The translations under genes were made by a program, and so were the position numbers. The notes under the pieces are model-generated. The model searched no databases. It was not told the DNA's origin and saw only the letters and a list, made by a program, of their open reading frames with translations. Positions 47,792-57,546 of a stretch of DNA of 64,000 nt are shown piece by piece. Origin of the DNA: Richelia sinica FACHB-800 (GTDB taxonomy: Bacteria; Cyanobacteriota; Cyanobacteriia; Cyanobacteriales; Nostocaceae); assembly GCF_014698825.1 (NCBI RefSeq), contig NZ_JACJTT010000005.1, positions 124,001-188,000 on the forward strand. Direction: 5' to 3'. The first letter of the stretch is position 1, and every line of letters starts with the position of its first letter.

Positions 47792-48418
47792 ATGACAACA
47801 CCACATCGTCCTCAAATTCTCAAATCTAGTGAAACATACACATTTCGCAAATACTTTGATTTAAGATTTGCACCTGCGGATGTTTTACAAGAACTAGGAG
47901 CAACCTTAACCAAAAGTACAATTAATTTACCAACAAGTAACAATCAAATCCCTCGATTAACTGATTTAAAAGAAAGATTAGAAGAAGCAATTCAAAGAGT
48001 GAGTTTAACCAGTGAAGCAGCACGAAGAGAAGTTTTAATTGCTCCCATTTTATTAGAAATTGCCCACATTACCCAAGCAACAATTAATATTGAATATCCC
48101 ATAGAAATAAACCAATTTTTACGAGGTGATTTAGATTATTACCTACAAAGTCAACATCAAGTATTAGTAGTAGAAGCAAAACAAGCAGACTTAACACGCG
48201 GTTTTACTCAACTAGCAGTAGAATTAATTGCTGTAAATGAATGGATATCAACAGATGAACCCATATTATATGGTGCAGTCACCACAGGAGACATTTGGCA
48301 ATTTGGTAGTTTTCAACGTGATCAAAGAATCATCACTCAAGACTTAATGTTATATCGAGTTCCCACAGATTTAGAAATATTAATGAAAATTTTAGTAGGG
48401 ATTTTAAATAAAAATTAA
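47792..48418 (+). CDS. PD-(D/E)xK nuclease-like protein, unknown
   Basis: 208 residues. The core reads LRGDLDYYLQSQHQVLVVEAKQAD: an Asp, then Glu-x-Lys about a dozen residues later, as in restriction-type nuclease folds, preceded by a helix with SEAARREVLIAPILLEIA. The latter part (FTQLAVELIAVNEW...YGAVTTGDIWQF) matches a group of such proteins frequent in cyanobacteria. No activity is established to my knowledge. Divergent neighbour of mrr. Confidence 0.65.
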   Translation: MTTPHRPQILKSSETYTFRKYFDLRFAPADVLQELGATLTKSTINLPTSNNQIPRLTDLKERLEEAIQRVSLTSEAARREVLIAPILLEIAHITQATINIEYPIEINQFLRGDLDYYLQSQHQVLVVEAKQADLTRGFTQLAVELIAVNEWISTDEPILYGAVTTGDIWQFGSFQRDQRIITQDLMLYRVPTDLEILMKILVGILNKN

Positions 48419-48484
48419 TCAAAATATCTTTAATTCTTCCTTTGCATCTTTGCATCTTTGCGTGAGAATATAACCAAAAATAAA

Positions 48485-48505
48485 CCCCCTGCAAAAAGCA
48501 GAGGG
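48485..48505. terminator. Terminator-like hairpin between converging genes
   Basis: CCC.CTGC-AAAAA-GCAG.GGG stem (one mismatch) lies between the PD-(D/E)xK-like gene and aspS ends. Confidence 0.55.
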
Positions 48506-48517
48506 AATAATCAAACC

Positions 48518-50311
48518 TTACTCTTTCGCTTTCGGTTTAAAAGTTGAAGCAACGTGCAATTCTTTCAACTGCTTCCCATCTACACCAGAAGGTGCATCAG
48601 TTAATAAACACCGTGCTTGTTGTGTCTTCGGAAAAGCTATTACATCGCGAATAGATTCTTCTCCAGCTAACAGCATCACCAACCGATCTAAACCATAGGC
48701 AATACCGCCATGGGGGGGTGTTCCATATTCAAATGCTTCTAATAAAAAGCCGAATTTATTTTGTGCTTCTTCTGGTGTTAAACCAATAGCTTCAAACACC
48801 TGTTCTTGAATTTCTCGTTGATAAATCCGCCGGCTACCACCACCGATTTCAAAGCCATTCAAAACTAAATCATAAGCTTGAGCGCGAGCGGTTTTCAAGT
48901 CATGTAAATCATCTGGATGGGGTGCAGTGAAGGGGTGGTGTAATGCTTCTAGACGTTTTTCATCCGCATTCCACTCAAACATGGGGAAATCTGTAATCCA
49001 GAGTAAGTTAATTTTATCTGCGGGAATTAGATTAAATTCTCTGGCTACAAATTGGCGTAGTCTATCTAAGGTTTTATTTACAGTTCCTGCATCAGCAGCA
49101 GCAAATAATAATAAGTGACCTGCTTGTGCACCTGTGCGAGTTAAGATTTCCTGCTTTTGTTCTGGTGTGAGGTTATCTTTAATTGCCCCAATAGTGTCAA
49201 TTTCGCCGTTTTCGCGCACACGGATGTATGCTAAACCTTTCGCACCGGCTTCTGCTGCTTCTCGGAAAATATCGCCACCGGGTTTAATCCGGACGTTGGA
49301 AATGGCATCATTACCGTTAGGAATGGGAAGGATTTTAACTATACCACCGTGAGAAATTGCCTCTCGAAAGACTTTGAAACCCGAATCTTTTAACACATCG
49401 GAAACATCAACCAGTTCCAAGCCATAGCGGGTATCTGGTTTATCGCTTCCGTACTTATCCATTGCTGCCGCGTAGGTGAGACGGGGGAAAGGACGTGGTA
49501 AATCAATTCCTTTGACAGATTTAAAGATATGACAAACTAAGTTTTCGTTGAGTTCGATAATTTCCTCTTGGGACATGAAACTCATTTCCATGTCTAACTG
49601 AGTAAATTCTGGTTGTCTGTCAGCACGTAAATCTTCATCCCGGAAGCAACGGGCAACTTGATAGTATCTATCCATCCCCGATACCATCAATAATTGCTTA
49701 AATAGTTGCGGTGACTGAGGTAAAGCGAACCATTCACCAGGGTTAACCCGACTGGGTAAGATGTAATCTCTCGCACCTTCTGGAGTAGACCGGGTGAGGA
49801 CTGGAGTTTCAATTTCAATGAAACCTTGTTCATCTTCCAAAAAGCGACGCATCGCTTTCACAACTTGGTGACGCAACTGCATATTTTGTGCCATGCGTTC
49901 CCGTCGCAAGTCCAAATAACGATACTTGAGTCGCAACTCTTCCCGAACTGGGTCATTATTCCCGCTAGCAACCTGGAAAGGTAATTGTTTGTTGATACTG
50001 TTGAGGAGAACGATTTGGTCGGCGTAAATTTCAATATCACCAGTGGGGATGCGAGGATTTAGGGATTCTGGGGGACGCTGGGTAACTCGACCAACAATTT
50101 CGACAACGTACTCATTTCGCAAAGTATTTGCCAATTCATAGGAATCTGGTGTACGTTGAGGATCACTAACGATTTGGACTAGCCCAGAGCGATCGCGCAA
50201 ATCTAAAAATGTTACGCCCCCATGATCGCGGTAACGGTCTACCCATCCGTACAAGGTAACAGTTTCTCCAATATGCTCTTTTCGGAGTTCGCCGCAATAG
50301 TGAGTTCGCAT
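48518..50311 (-). CDS. aspS: Aspartyl-tRNA synthetase
   Basis: 597 residues, bacterial-type class II synthetase: OB-fold anticodon domain at the N-terminus ([20 protein letters not shown]), motif 2 region with [25 protein letters not shown], the bacterial GAD insertion in the middle (about 290-420), and motif 3 [15 protein letters not shown] near the end. It charges tRNA-Asp; the discriminating or non-discriminating type cannot be decided here. Monocistronic. Confidence 0.95.
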   Translation of the reverse strand: MRTHYCGELRKEHIGETVTLYGWVDRYRDHGGVTFLDLRDRSGLVQIVSDPQRTPDSYELANTLRNEYVVEIVGRVTQRPPESLNPRIPTGDIEIYADQIVLLNSINKQLPFQVASGNNDPVREELRLKYRYLDLRRERMAQNMQLRHQVVKAMRRFLEDEQGFIEIETPVLTRSTPEGARDYILPSRVNPGEWFALPQSPQLFKQLLMVSGMDRYYQVARCFRDEDLRADRQPEFTQLDMEMSFMSQEEIIELNENLVCHIFKSVKGIDLPRPFPRLTYAAAMDKYGSDKPDTRYGLELVDVSDVLKDSGFKVFREAISHGGIVKILPIPNGNDAISNVRIKPGGDIFREAAEAGAKGLAYIRVRENGEIDTIGAIKDNLTPEQKQEILTRTGAQAGHLLLFAAADAGTVNKTLDRLRQFVAREFNLIPADKINLLWITDFPMFEWNADEKRLEALHHPFTAPHPDDLHDLKTARAQAYDLVLNGFEIGGGSRRIYQREIQEQVFEAIGLTPEEAQNKFGFLLEAFEYGTPPHGGIAYGLDRLVMLLAGEESIRDVIAFPKTQQARCLLTDAPSGVDGKQLKELHVASTFKPKAKE

Positions 50312-50534
50312 AGTAATTATTTCTTCTTTTCCAGGCTGCTAGTAAATGTCAAAGCTTTCCCATTATCCAGCATCACTAGTAATTGTAGTCATTTTGCAGC
50401 CAGAAAAATCAGCCAATCCGCCAAAGTCACCGAGGATAACTCTAGTGAGTAACTTTTCAGACATCCTCTAATTACTCTGAAATGGACTTTAACTAATATT
50501 TTTATAACTAAAACTTGACAATAGCAACATTAAC

Positions 50535-50560
50535 TATGTATTTTTACTTAAAAATACATA
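50535..50560. promoter_or_regulatory. 26-bp palindrome upstream of the 119-residue protein gene
   Basis: TATGTATTTTTA-CT-TAAAAATACATA, perfect 12-base arms. A TTGACA lies at 50515-50520, so the palindrome overlaps the expected -10 region: a likely repressor operator for the gene starting at 50580. Confidence 0.55.
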
Positions 50561-50579
50561 TAAACTATACAATTAGGTC

Positions 50580-50939
50580 ATGACTCAAAAATTCCAACTT
50601 CCCAACTGGGATGACCTTACTAGTGAACAGAAGCTTTTGTTCCAAACCTGGATTAAATCCTTAGAAGACGTTCAAGCAGCTAGTATCGAGTTAATTAAAT
50701 CTTTTAACAATGGAGAAATTGCTACCGAAGCAATCCCTGAAGTAAATTCAATAGAATCTTCTGAAACTTTGAATTTAAATGTCCTCGCAAATAATGAAGA
50801 AAATATAACGATGCGTATTGATGAGTTTTACTGTCAAGTAATCCTCAAATCATGCCAAGTTGTATGTCAATTAAAAACTAATCCTGAAGAGCGTAGAAAA
50901 TGTTTAGAAAATTGTCGGAAAAATAGTTGTATGGAATAG
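50580..50939 (+). CDS. Small protein with cysteine-rich C-terminus, unknown
   Basis: 119 residues: N-terminal WDDLTSEQKLLFQTWIKSLEDVQ helix, an Asn/Glu-rich middle and a C-terminal helix with five cysteines (CQVILKSCQVVCQLKTNPEE..KCLENCRKNSC). No family recognised. AGG precedes the ATG. A perfect palindrome at its promoter suggests tight regulation. The pentapeptide membrane gene follows 113 bases downstream on the same strand and may be coexpressed. Confidence 0.6.
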   Translation: MTQKFQLPNWDDLTSEQKLLFQTWIKSLEDVQAASIELIKSFNNGEIATEAIPEVNSIESSETLNLNVLANNEENITMRIDEFYCQVILKSCQVVCQLKTNPEERRKCLENCRKNSCME

Positions 50940-51052
50940 TAATACATATTTTCTTCATTGTGATTGTAGGGAAGCAATCTCAAACCCATATTTTTCGTAG
51001 CCTATGCGTAAGTTCTGATTCTTAAATAACTTGCAAATATTATAAGTAAGTA

Positions 51053-51595
51053 ATGCAGGATTTCTCTGGTCTAAATATTAGTGGAAAGTCTTTTCAAGGC
51101 AAGAATTTGACAAATGCTAATTTTGAAGGTGCTGACATTAGAGGCGCAAATTTTCAAAAGTCTGTTTTAAAAGGTGCAAACTTTAGTAATACAAAGTCAG
51201 GCTTACGATTTTTTCATACATTTCTGATTTTTTTATTATCTCTATTATTATTTTTAATTACAGGAATTGTTGCTGGAATAGGAGGAATATTTATCCTTGG
51301 TTTTTGGCATTTAGAAACTAATTTAAAAACTGTAGACTATATATATAATGTATTTATTTTAATTTCATTAGTGACTTTTGTTACTATTAGTTTGTGGAAA
51401 AATTTTCTCTCTGCTGGATTTTTATCAATATTAATATTAACTCCTAGTCTTTTACTTGGTTTAGTATCAAGTGGAGATGATACGGCAATTATCGCAGCAT
51501 TTTTCTTTGGAATTGCTGCATTATCTTTAATAGCAATTAGCATGATTAGTATGGCTTTGGCTAATACTATAATGAGCATTATTATTAGTCACTAA
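51053..51595 (+). CDS. Pentapeptide-repeat membrane protein, 5' part of a gene split by an in-frame stop
   Basis: 180 residues: about eight pentapeptides (GLNISGKSFQGKNLTNANFEG) followed by four hydrophobic helices. The frame ends at a TAA (51593-51595) in the middle of what looks like the membrane region; reading through in the same frame gives IFIAGGLALALIASTALKRTE and the rest of the next entry. A single intact gene of about 680 codons is the most economical explanation. Confidence 0.65.
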   Translation: MQDFSGLNISGKSFQGKNLTNANFEGADIRGANFQKSVLKGANFSNTKSGLRFFHTFLIFLLSLLLFLITGIVAGIGGIFILGFWHLETNLKTVDYIYNVFILISLVTFVTISLWKNFLSAGFLSILILTPSLLLGLVSSGDDTAIIAAFFFGIAALSLIAISMISMALANTIMSIIISH

Positions 51596-51628
51596 CCTAT
51601 ATTTATTGCTGGAGGTTTAGCACTAGCT

Positions 51629-53101
51629 TTGATTGCATCCACAGCATTAAAAAGAACGGAATCTACTCTGGCTGCTGCTATAATTTCTATATTAGGAACT
51701 TATATCGGTTGGCAAGTATCAAAATCTAATGAAAAATTTATCTGGATTAAAAAACTTGCTGTCGCTATAGCTGCTATAGGTGGTACAAGTTTTCGTGGTG
51801 CTGATTTAACTGATGCTGATTTTACTGGTGCAACTTTGAAAAATACAGATTTCAGGAATGCAAATTTAACGCGCACTCGTTTTTATAACGCGAAAAAACT
51901 TGATTTTGCCAGACTAGGAGAAACAATATTAGCTAACCGTCATGTGCTCAAGTTGCTAGTTAGTTGTAATGGTGAGGGTAAATCCTATGCTGGTGCTAAC
52001 CTCAGAGGTGCTAACCTCATAGATGCTAATTTGAAAGATGCTAATTTAAAAGATGCGGATATTATTGAAGCTACTTTTCAAAATTCTCATTTAGAAGGGG
52101 CTAACCTAACTTTTGCCCAAGCTGTAGGTACTAACTTCACTAATGCTTATATGACTGGTGCTTGTGTGGAAGCTTGGAATATTGAAAGTACAACTAAATT
52201 AGATAATGTAGATTGTCGCTTTGTCTATCTGTTAGAAAATGAGCGTGAATGTCGTCCTAGTAGTGGCGAATTTCAACCAGGAGAATTTACAAAATTATTT
52301 GCAGAAGTTTTAAATACTGTTGATTTAATTTTCCGCGATGGTATTGACTGGAAAGGTTTTATTACTGCTTTCAAAACGGTGCAAGTTCTAAATGAAGATA
52401 CAGAATTAGCTATACAGAGTATTGAAAACAAAGGTGATGGGGTAGTTGTTGTTAAAGTTGCTGTGCATGAAGGTGCTGATAAAGAAAAGATTCACAGCGA
52501 TTTTACTCAAAATTATCAATTAGCCCTGCAAGCAGTTGAAGAAAAATATAAAGCACTGTTACAAGCAAAAGATGAGCAGATAATTATCTACCGTCAACAA
52601 AGTGCTGATATGAAAGAAATTACCCATTTATTAGCACAAAAAACTATAAATGTTCAAGTAGAAAACAAAGTTGAGAATAAAAACATGACTAACAGTAATG
52701 ACTCCAGCCGCAAAGTTGAAATTGGTAGCGTCGGCAGAGATTTTAACGCCAGTGGGCAAGCTTTAAACTTAGGTGAAATCAGTGGTACAGTAACAAATAC
52801 TATTAATGAATTACCACCAGCACCAGAACCAGAAAAACCAGGAATTAAGGAATTATTAACACAACTGCAAGCAGCAATTGAATCTGACAATGATTTAACA
52901 CCAAAAGATAAGGAAAAAGCCCTTAAGCAAGTCAAAAATTTAGCACAAGCAGCACAAAATCCTCAAGAAAACCAGGATTTAGCAGATACAGCAATCACCA
53001 TGTTGAAAGGTATTCTGACCAGTCTACCCAGTGCAGCTAGTTTAGTTGAGCAATGTAGTCAGCTTTTACCCCTAATTTCTGGTTTACTCGGTCTAGCTTA
53101 A
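51629..53101 (+). CDS. Pentapeptide-repeat protein with coiled-coil tail, 3' part of the split gene
   Basis: 490 residues from a TTG, or open directly from the upstream TAA. It contains a last hydrophobic helix, about 20 pentapeptides (GADLTDADFTGATLKNTDFRN... and NLRGANLIDANLKDANLKDAD), a globular block (about 205-300, LFAEVLNTVDLIFRDGIDWKGF), a coiled coil, and a helical C-terminus. GGAGG at 51611 could allow reinitiation but is far from the TTG. Such proteins recur in cyanobacteria without known function. Confidence 0.65.
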   Translation: MIASTALKRTESTLAAAIISILGTYIGWQVSKSNEKFIWIKKLAVAIAAIGGTSFRGADLTDADFTGATLKNTDFRNANLTRTRFYNAKKLDFARLGETILANRHVLKLLVSCNGEGKSYAGANLRGANLIDANLKDANLKDADIIEATFQNSHLEGANLTFAQAVGTNFTNAYMTGACVEAWNIESTTKLDNVDCRFVYLLENERECRPSSGEFQPGEFTKLFAEVLNTVDLIFRDGIDWKGFITAFKTVQVLNEDTELAIQSIENKGDGVVVVKVAVHEGADKEKIHSDFTQNYQLALQAVEEKYKALLQAKDEQIIIYRQQSADMKEITHLLAQKTINVQVENKVENKNMTNSNDSSRKVEIGSVGRDFNASGQALNLGEISGTVTNTINELPPAPEPEKPGIKELLTQLQAAIESDNDLTPKDKEKALKQVKNLAQAAQNPQENQDLADTAITMLKGILTSLPSAASLVEQCSQLLPLISGLLGLA

Positions 53102-53327
53102 AATATGCAGAATTAACGTTTTTGTTACAGTCATAAATATGGTGCGCTACCCTAACAATAACGCACCTCATACCTACTTTATTTTTATCATCAAATATCC
53201 CCTTCGTCTCTTCATGCCCATCCCTACGGGACTCGCTTTAGCAATACATGATTAATTTTCAGGCTTAATTCAATTACTATTCTTCTGCTGGGAAAGAAAT
53301 AACAGAAAAACTATCTTTGAACTTCAC

Positions 53328-56018
53328 CTAGAGACGAGTATTTAACACCGATGAAGGGGCAACTCCATTTTGGGAATCACCACCACTATTTTGAGGGGTT
53401 TCTTCAACCACTCCACGGGCCCTAATCAAACGAATTGCCCGACTGACACTTTCTGGTAGAATCACTACCAAACTACCATCAGGGGCCATATCTAAGGCTT
53501 TATTAATCGCTTGGGTTTCATCCAAAATCGATTCATGACGGCAATTAGGTTTAACTTGGGTAATACCTTTGGTAATTAAATCAGAAGCAGAACCCCTTGC
53601 TCTTCCCCTGGTATCATCATCTTCCTTGACAATGATGTAGTCAAAAATATCTGCCGCTAACTTACCCAGAGTAACAAAATCTTCATCACGGCGATCGCCT
53701 GGGCCACCAACTACACCAATTCTCTGCCCAGAAGTCCAGTTTCTCACAAAAGCGCCCACAGCTTCGTAACTAGCGGGGTTATGGGCATAATCTACCAAGG
53801 CGTGGTATTTGCCCAAGTTGAATAAATTCATCCGTCCTGGTGTTTGACTCACAGAAGCCCGGAAAGTCCGTAAACCAGCCCGAATTTGCTCAATGGTCAC
53901 ATTTTGGACAAAAGCCGCCAAACTCGCCGCCAAAGCGTTAGCAATCATGAATGGCGCACGTCCACCCATGGTCAAAGGAATATTTTCTGCTCTTTCTATG
54001 CGATGAGTCCAGTCACCTTTGACGATGGACAAATAACCATTTTCATATACTGCGGCTACCCCACCCTTTTGAATATGCTTCCGCACCAATTCTGAATCTG
54101 GGTTCATGGTGAAATAAGCAATATTCGCTTTTGTCTTTTCTGCCATTGCTGATACTCGATGGTCATCGGCATTGAGTACCGCATAGCCATCTGGATAAAC
54201 AGCTTCTGCCACTACACTCTTGAGATGGGCTAATTGTTCAATGGTGTCTATATCACCAATGCCCAAATGGTCAGCAGTGACATTCAAAACCACACCCACA
54301 TTGGCAGCTTCAAAGCCCAAGCCAGACCGGAGAATCCCGCCACGGGCCGTTTCTAACACTGCCACCTCCACAGTCGGGTCTTGGAGAATTACATGGGCGC
54401 TTTGGGGGCCAGTATTGTCCCCAGATTCCACCAAGAAATCGCCAATATAAGTACCGTCTGTAGTTGTATAACCTACAACTTTACCTGTTTGTTTATAAAT
54501 ATGGGCTAACAGGCGAGTAGTAGTGGTTTTACCATTTGTACCTGTAACTGTGAGGATGGGAATACGGCTAGATTGTTCGTTGGGATATAGCATATCCATC
54601 ACCGCACCAGCTACATTGCGTGGAATACCCACACTGGGGGCAACGTGCATTCTAAAGCCAGGGGCAGCATTAACTTCAACTACGACACCATCGTTTTCCC
54701 GCAAAGGACGACTAATGTCAGTTGTCACCACATCCAAGCCAGCAATATCCAAACCGATAATTTTCACTACCCTTTGGGCTAACCAAACGTTTTCTGGGTG
54801 GATTTCGTCGGTACGGTCTACAGCAATACCACCTGTACTTAAGTTGGCGGTCGCCCGGAGATAACAAGTTGTACCTTTGGGTAGAACACTGTTGAGTGTA
54901 TAACCCTGTCGTTCTAGCAGTTGATAACTAGTTCGGTCTAATTCTATTTTGGTGAGGAAATTATCATGGCCATCACCACGATTAGGGTCTTGGTTAGTTT
55001 CTTCAACCAATTCAGCAATTGTGGATCTGCCATTGCCAACTACGTTAGCAGGTACTCGTTCAGCTACGGCCACGACTTTACCATCTACCACTAATACCCT
55101 ATGGTCGCGCCCGACGTAATATCGCTCAACGATAATTGACCGTGACACCTCTCTTGCTGCTTCGTAGGCTGCTTCTGCTTCTTCCCAGCTTCTAATATCA
55201 ATGGTGATCCCCCGTCCATGATTACCATCTAGGGGCTTAATGACGATGGGATAACCGCCTACATACTCGATCGCTTCTTCTAAGTCATCCAAGAAGTTAA
55301 TAACTGTACCTTTGGGGACTGGGACTCCATTGGCAGCTAAAATCCGTTTGGTGGCTTCTTTATCGCAAGCCAATTCCACACCCAAAATGGTGGTGTGATT
55401 GGTCATAGTAGCCTGTATCCGCTTCTGATTGATGCCATAGCCCAACTGAATCAAGAAGCGGGCTGGCAAGGGCATCCAGGGGATACCTTTCTTTTCTGCT
55501 TCTTTGACGATTGCTTCTGTGGAAGGGCCAAGGGAAGCTTCCCGCCAAAAGTCTTTCAGGTCTTGGATATCTTGCTCTAGTTCTGCCTTAGGATAGCGAC
55601 CCCGATCAACAATACTTTGACACAGCCTCACTGCTGCACGTCCCGCGTAACGTCCCGCTTCCTCATTCAAATATTCAATCACGACCTGGTAAATGCCAGG
55701 TGTGGCTGTTTCACGGGTGCGGCCAAATCCTACGTGCATTCCAGCTAGTTCTTGCAGTTCTAAGGCTACATGTTCCACGATATGGCCCATCATGGTGCCT
55801 TCACGCACCCGCATTAAAAAACCACCACGACAGCCAGGGGAGCAATAATGACCCTCCAGACTTGGCAGCGCCTCTACTAATCCTTCATAAAAGCCAGGGA
55901 TTTCATTTGAGGGCGTCTCGGCAAGGTTTTCTAAATCGAGGCGCATGACGATCAGCTTGTGGCGTCGAATGCTCCAGTAGTTTGGGCCGCGTAAGGTCTG
56001 GATCTTGAGGATTCTCAT
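53328..56018 (-). CDS. cphA: Cyanophycin synthetase
   Basis: 896 residues from ATG 56018 (MRILKIQTLRGPNYWSIRRHKLIVM), the usual start; an earlier in-frame start adds ten residues. N-domain (1-160), ATP-grasp domain for aspartate addition (about 215-470: YPIVIKPLDGNHGRGITIDI, GLDVVTTD, VVEVNAAPGFRMH) and Mur-ligase-like domain for arginine addition (from about 480, P-loop TVTGTNGKTTTTRL). It polymerises the multi-L-arginyl-poly-aspartate nitrogen store. Upstream on the same strand is the matching cyanophycinase, as in the known cph operon. Confidence 0.95.
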   Translation of the reverse strand: MRILKIQTLRGPNYWSIRRHKLIVMRLDLENLAETPSNEIPGFYEGLVEALPSLEGHYCSPGCRGGFLMRVREGTMMGHIVEHVALELQELAGMHVGFGRTRETATPGIYQVVIEYLNEEAGRYAGRAAVRLCQSIVDRGRYPKAELEQDIQDLKDFWREASLGPSTEAIVKEAEKKGIPWMPLPARFLIQLGYGINQKRIQATMTNHTTILGVELACDKEATKRILAANGVPVPKGTVINFLDDLEEAIEYVGGYPIVIKPLDGNHGRGITIDIRSWEEAEAAYEAAREVSRSIIVERYYVGRDHRVLVVDGKVVAVAERVPANVVGNGRSTIAELVEETNQDPNRGDGHDNFLTKIELDRTSYQLLERQGYTLNSVLPKGTTCYLRATANLSTGGIAVDRTDEIHPENVWLAQRVVKIIGLDIAGLDVVTTDISRPLRENDGVVVEVNAAPGFRMHVAPSVGIPRNVAGAVMDMLYPNEQSSRIPILTVTGTNGKTTTTRLLAHIYKQTGKVVGYTTTDGTYIGDFLVESGDNTGPQSAHVILQDPTVEVAVLETARGGILRSGLGFEAANVGVVLNVTADHLGIGDIDTIEQLAHLKSVVAEAVYPDGYAVLNADDHRVSAMAEKTKANIAYFTMNPDSELVRKHIQKGGVAAVYENGYLSIVKGDWTHRIERAENIPLTMGGRAPFMIANALAASLAAFVQNVTIEQIRAGLRTFRASVSQTPGRMNLFNLGKYHALVDYAHNPASYEAVGAFVRNWTSGQRIGVVGGPGDRRDEDFVTLGKLAADIFDYIIVKEDDDTRGRARGSASDLITKGITQVKPNCRHESILDETQAINKALDMAPDGSLVVILPESVSRAIRLIRARGVVEETPQNSGGDSQNGVAPSSVLNTRL

Positions 56019-56191
56019 GGGAATAGGTAGATGGAGATTCGGAACCAAAATTCTAGTTTCTTACTGGAATTGACCGCTAAACTGTTCATGATAAACAGTT
56101 TTTTCTTTTTAAATGGTATTAGTTTCAATCTTTTTGCAGCAACAACAAAAGATGCGGTCAATAGGGATGTAAGCTCAGATACTCTATTCCT

Positions 56192-57055
56192 TCAGCTGGA
56201 GATCCGATGCACAGCGGGGAGAACAGTACGTTGGTAGAGATGGAAGCGATCTCCGTAACTGAGGATATGTAGACGTAAATTATGCACCGTTAAAGGTTCG
56301 TTGGCGCTCACATGGGGTTCGTTTGTATGAGTGAGTTCGGTGGGATCAACAATGGTCACACTGCCTTTACCCAGAACTTGTAACCAACCATCACGTTCAA
56401 ATAAAGCGCAGGTGTCTTCATCAATGCCAATGCCTAGACGATCTGGATGGGCAGCGATCGCACTAATGAGTCGTCCCATCCGATTACGGTTGTGAAAGTG
56501 CTGGTCAACAATCACTTCAGGAATGAAACCCAAACCCGTTGCCATATCAACTAAGGAACGATTGGGAGTTTCACCACTGCCACCACCCGCAATCATGTGA
56601 TGCCCCATCACCGCAGCCCCAGCACTGGTTCCTGCTAGGGTTAATTGTCCAGACCGCACACGCTGTCTCACAATTTCCATCGCTGCTGTGTCTGACAGGA
56701 CTCCGCAGAGGCGCAATTGGTCTCCTCCTGTTAAAAACACCCCTGTACAGTTTTCCAGGGAGGCTTTAGTTTGGGAGTTTTCGCATTGTTCCCGTTCCCG
56801 AATATCTAATATCTCAACTTTTTCAGCACCCATTTCTTCAAAGATGCGAATATACCTACCACCTATAATGGCAGGTTCACGGGAGGCCGATGGAATTATT
56901 GTAATATAAGCCTTGCTACCACCAGCACGAACAAAAAAAGTTCTGAGGATTTCGCGTCCATGAACTTTGTCTTCTGCGCCTCCGATAACCAGAACGGCCG
57001 TTTTAGTTGCTTGGGGTGTCCTCATTTCCAGCGATTTAGCTTTAATAAGCGGCAT
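56192..57055 (-). CDS. cphB: Cyanophycinase
   Basis: 287 residues from ATG 57055, with AGGAG seven bases upstream. Serine-peptidase family S51: nucleophile in GTSAGAAVMGHHMI, with FLTGGDQLRL and VIVDQHFHNRNRMGRLISAI carrying further active-site residues. It cleaves cyanophycin to beta-Asp-Arg dipeptides. It precedes cphA in one transcription direction with a 173-base gap, so nitrogen-store synthesis and breakdown are linked. The 490-base upstream gap (57056-57546) separates it from trmD and shows no gene. Confidence 0.95.
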   Translation of the reverse strand: MPLIKAKSLEMRTPQATKTAVLVIGGAEDKVHGREILRTFFVRAGGSKAYITIIPSASREPAIIGGRYIRIFEEMGAEKVEILDIREREQCENSQTKASLENCTGVFLTGGDQLRLCGVLSDTAAMEIVRQRVRSGQLTLAGTSAGAAVMGHHMIAGGGSGETPNRSLVDMATGLGFIPEVIVDQHFHNRNRMGRLISAIAAHPDRLGIGIDEDTCALFERDGWLQVLGKGSVTIVDPTELTHTNEPHVSANEPLTVHNLRLHILSYGDRFHLYQRTVLPAVHRISS

Positions 57056-57546
57056 GGTGTTTCTCCTGTCAACAACTTCAGGTGAATTGAACAAGGTTTT
57101 ACCCTAGTGATTTCGCCCTTTGATTTGTGGTGAGGACACGGCATAGCTCACACGATGCCTCAGCTTTCATGTGTCCGTTGCTGTTCCTCATAGCCAGCGC
57201 CTTGTTTTTCACCTATCCACGTTTTCCAGATTGGCAAAATGCTGCTTGGGAAGGATTTCCCTTCTGGACTTAGGGGCGAGCAGGTCTTGACACTCTTTTT
57301 TCTGAGGCTGGCTCGATACATCCTGGAAGTTGTTAACTTTGGTGGGATTATTAATTTCAATTTACTTGTGACAATATTTAAACATAAATTAAGTAATTAG
57401 AAAAACTTTTGGTTTTACCAAAAATTAAGGGTTTTGGTAGTTTTAGATACTAAAGTTAAATTTTATGTGTAAATTTACCTCAGCTTAACCTATTGTGTTT
57501 TCTAGAGATCCCACCCTTAAATTAGTGTCATTGAATACGAATTACT

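Noticed and set aside
57160-57360. 66-codon minus-strand frame between cphB and trmD
   Set aside because: No ribosome-binding site, Ser/Lys/Pro-rich, and no similarity recognised; likely random.
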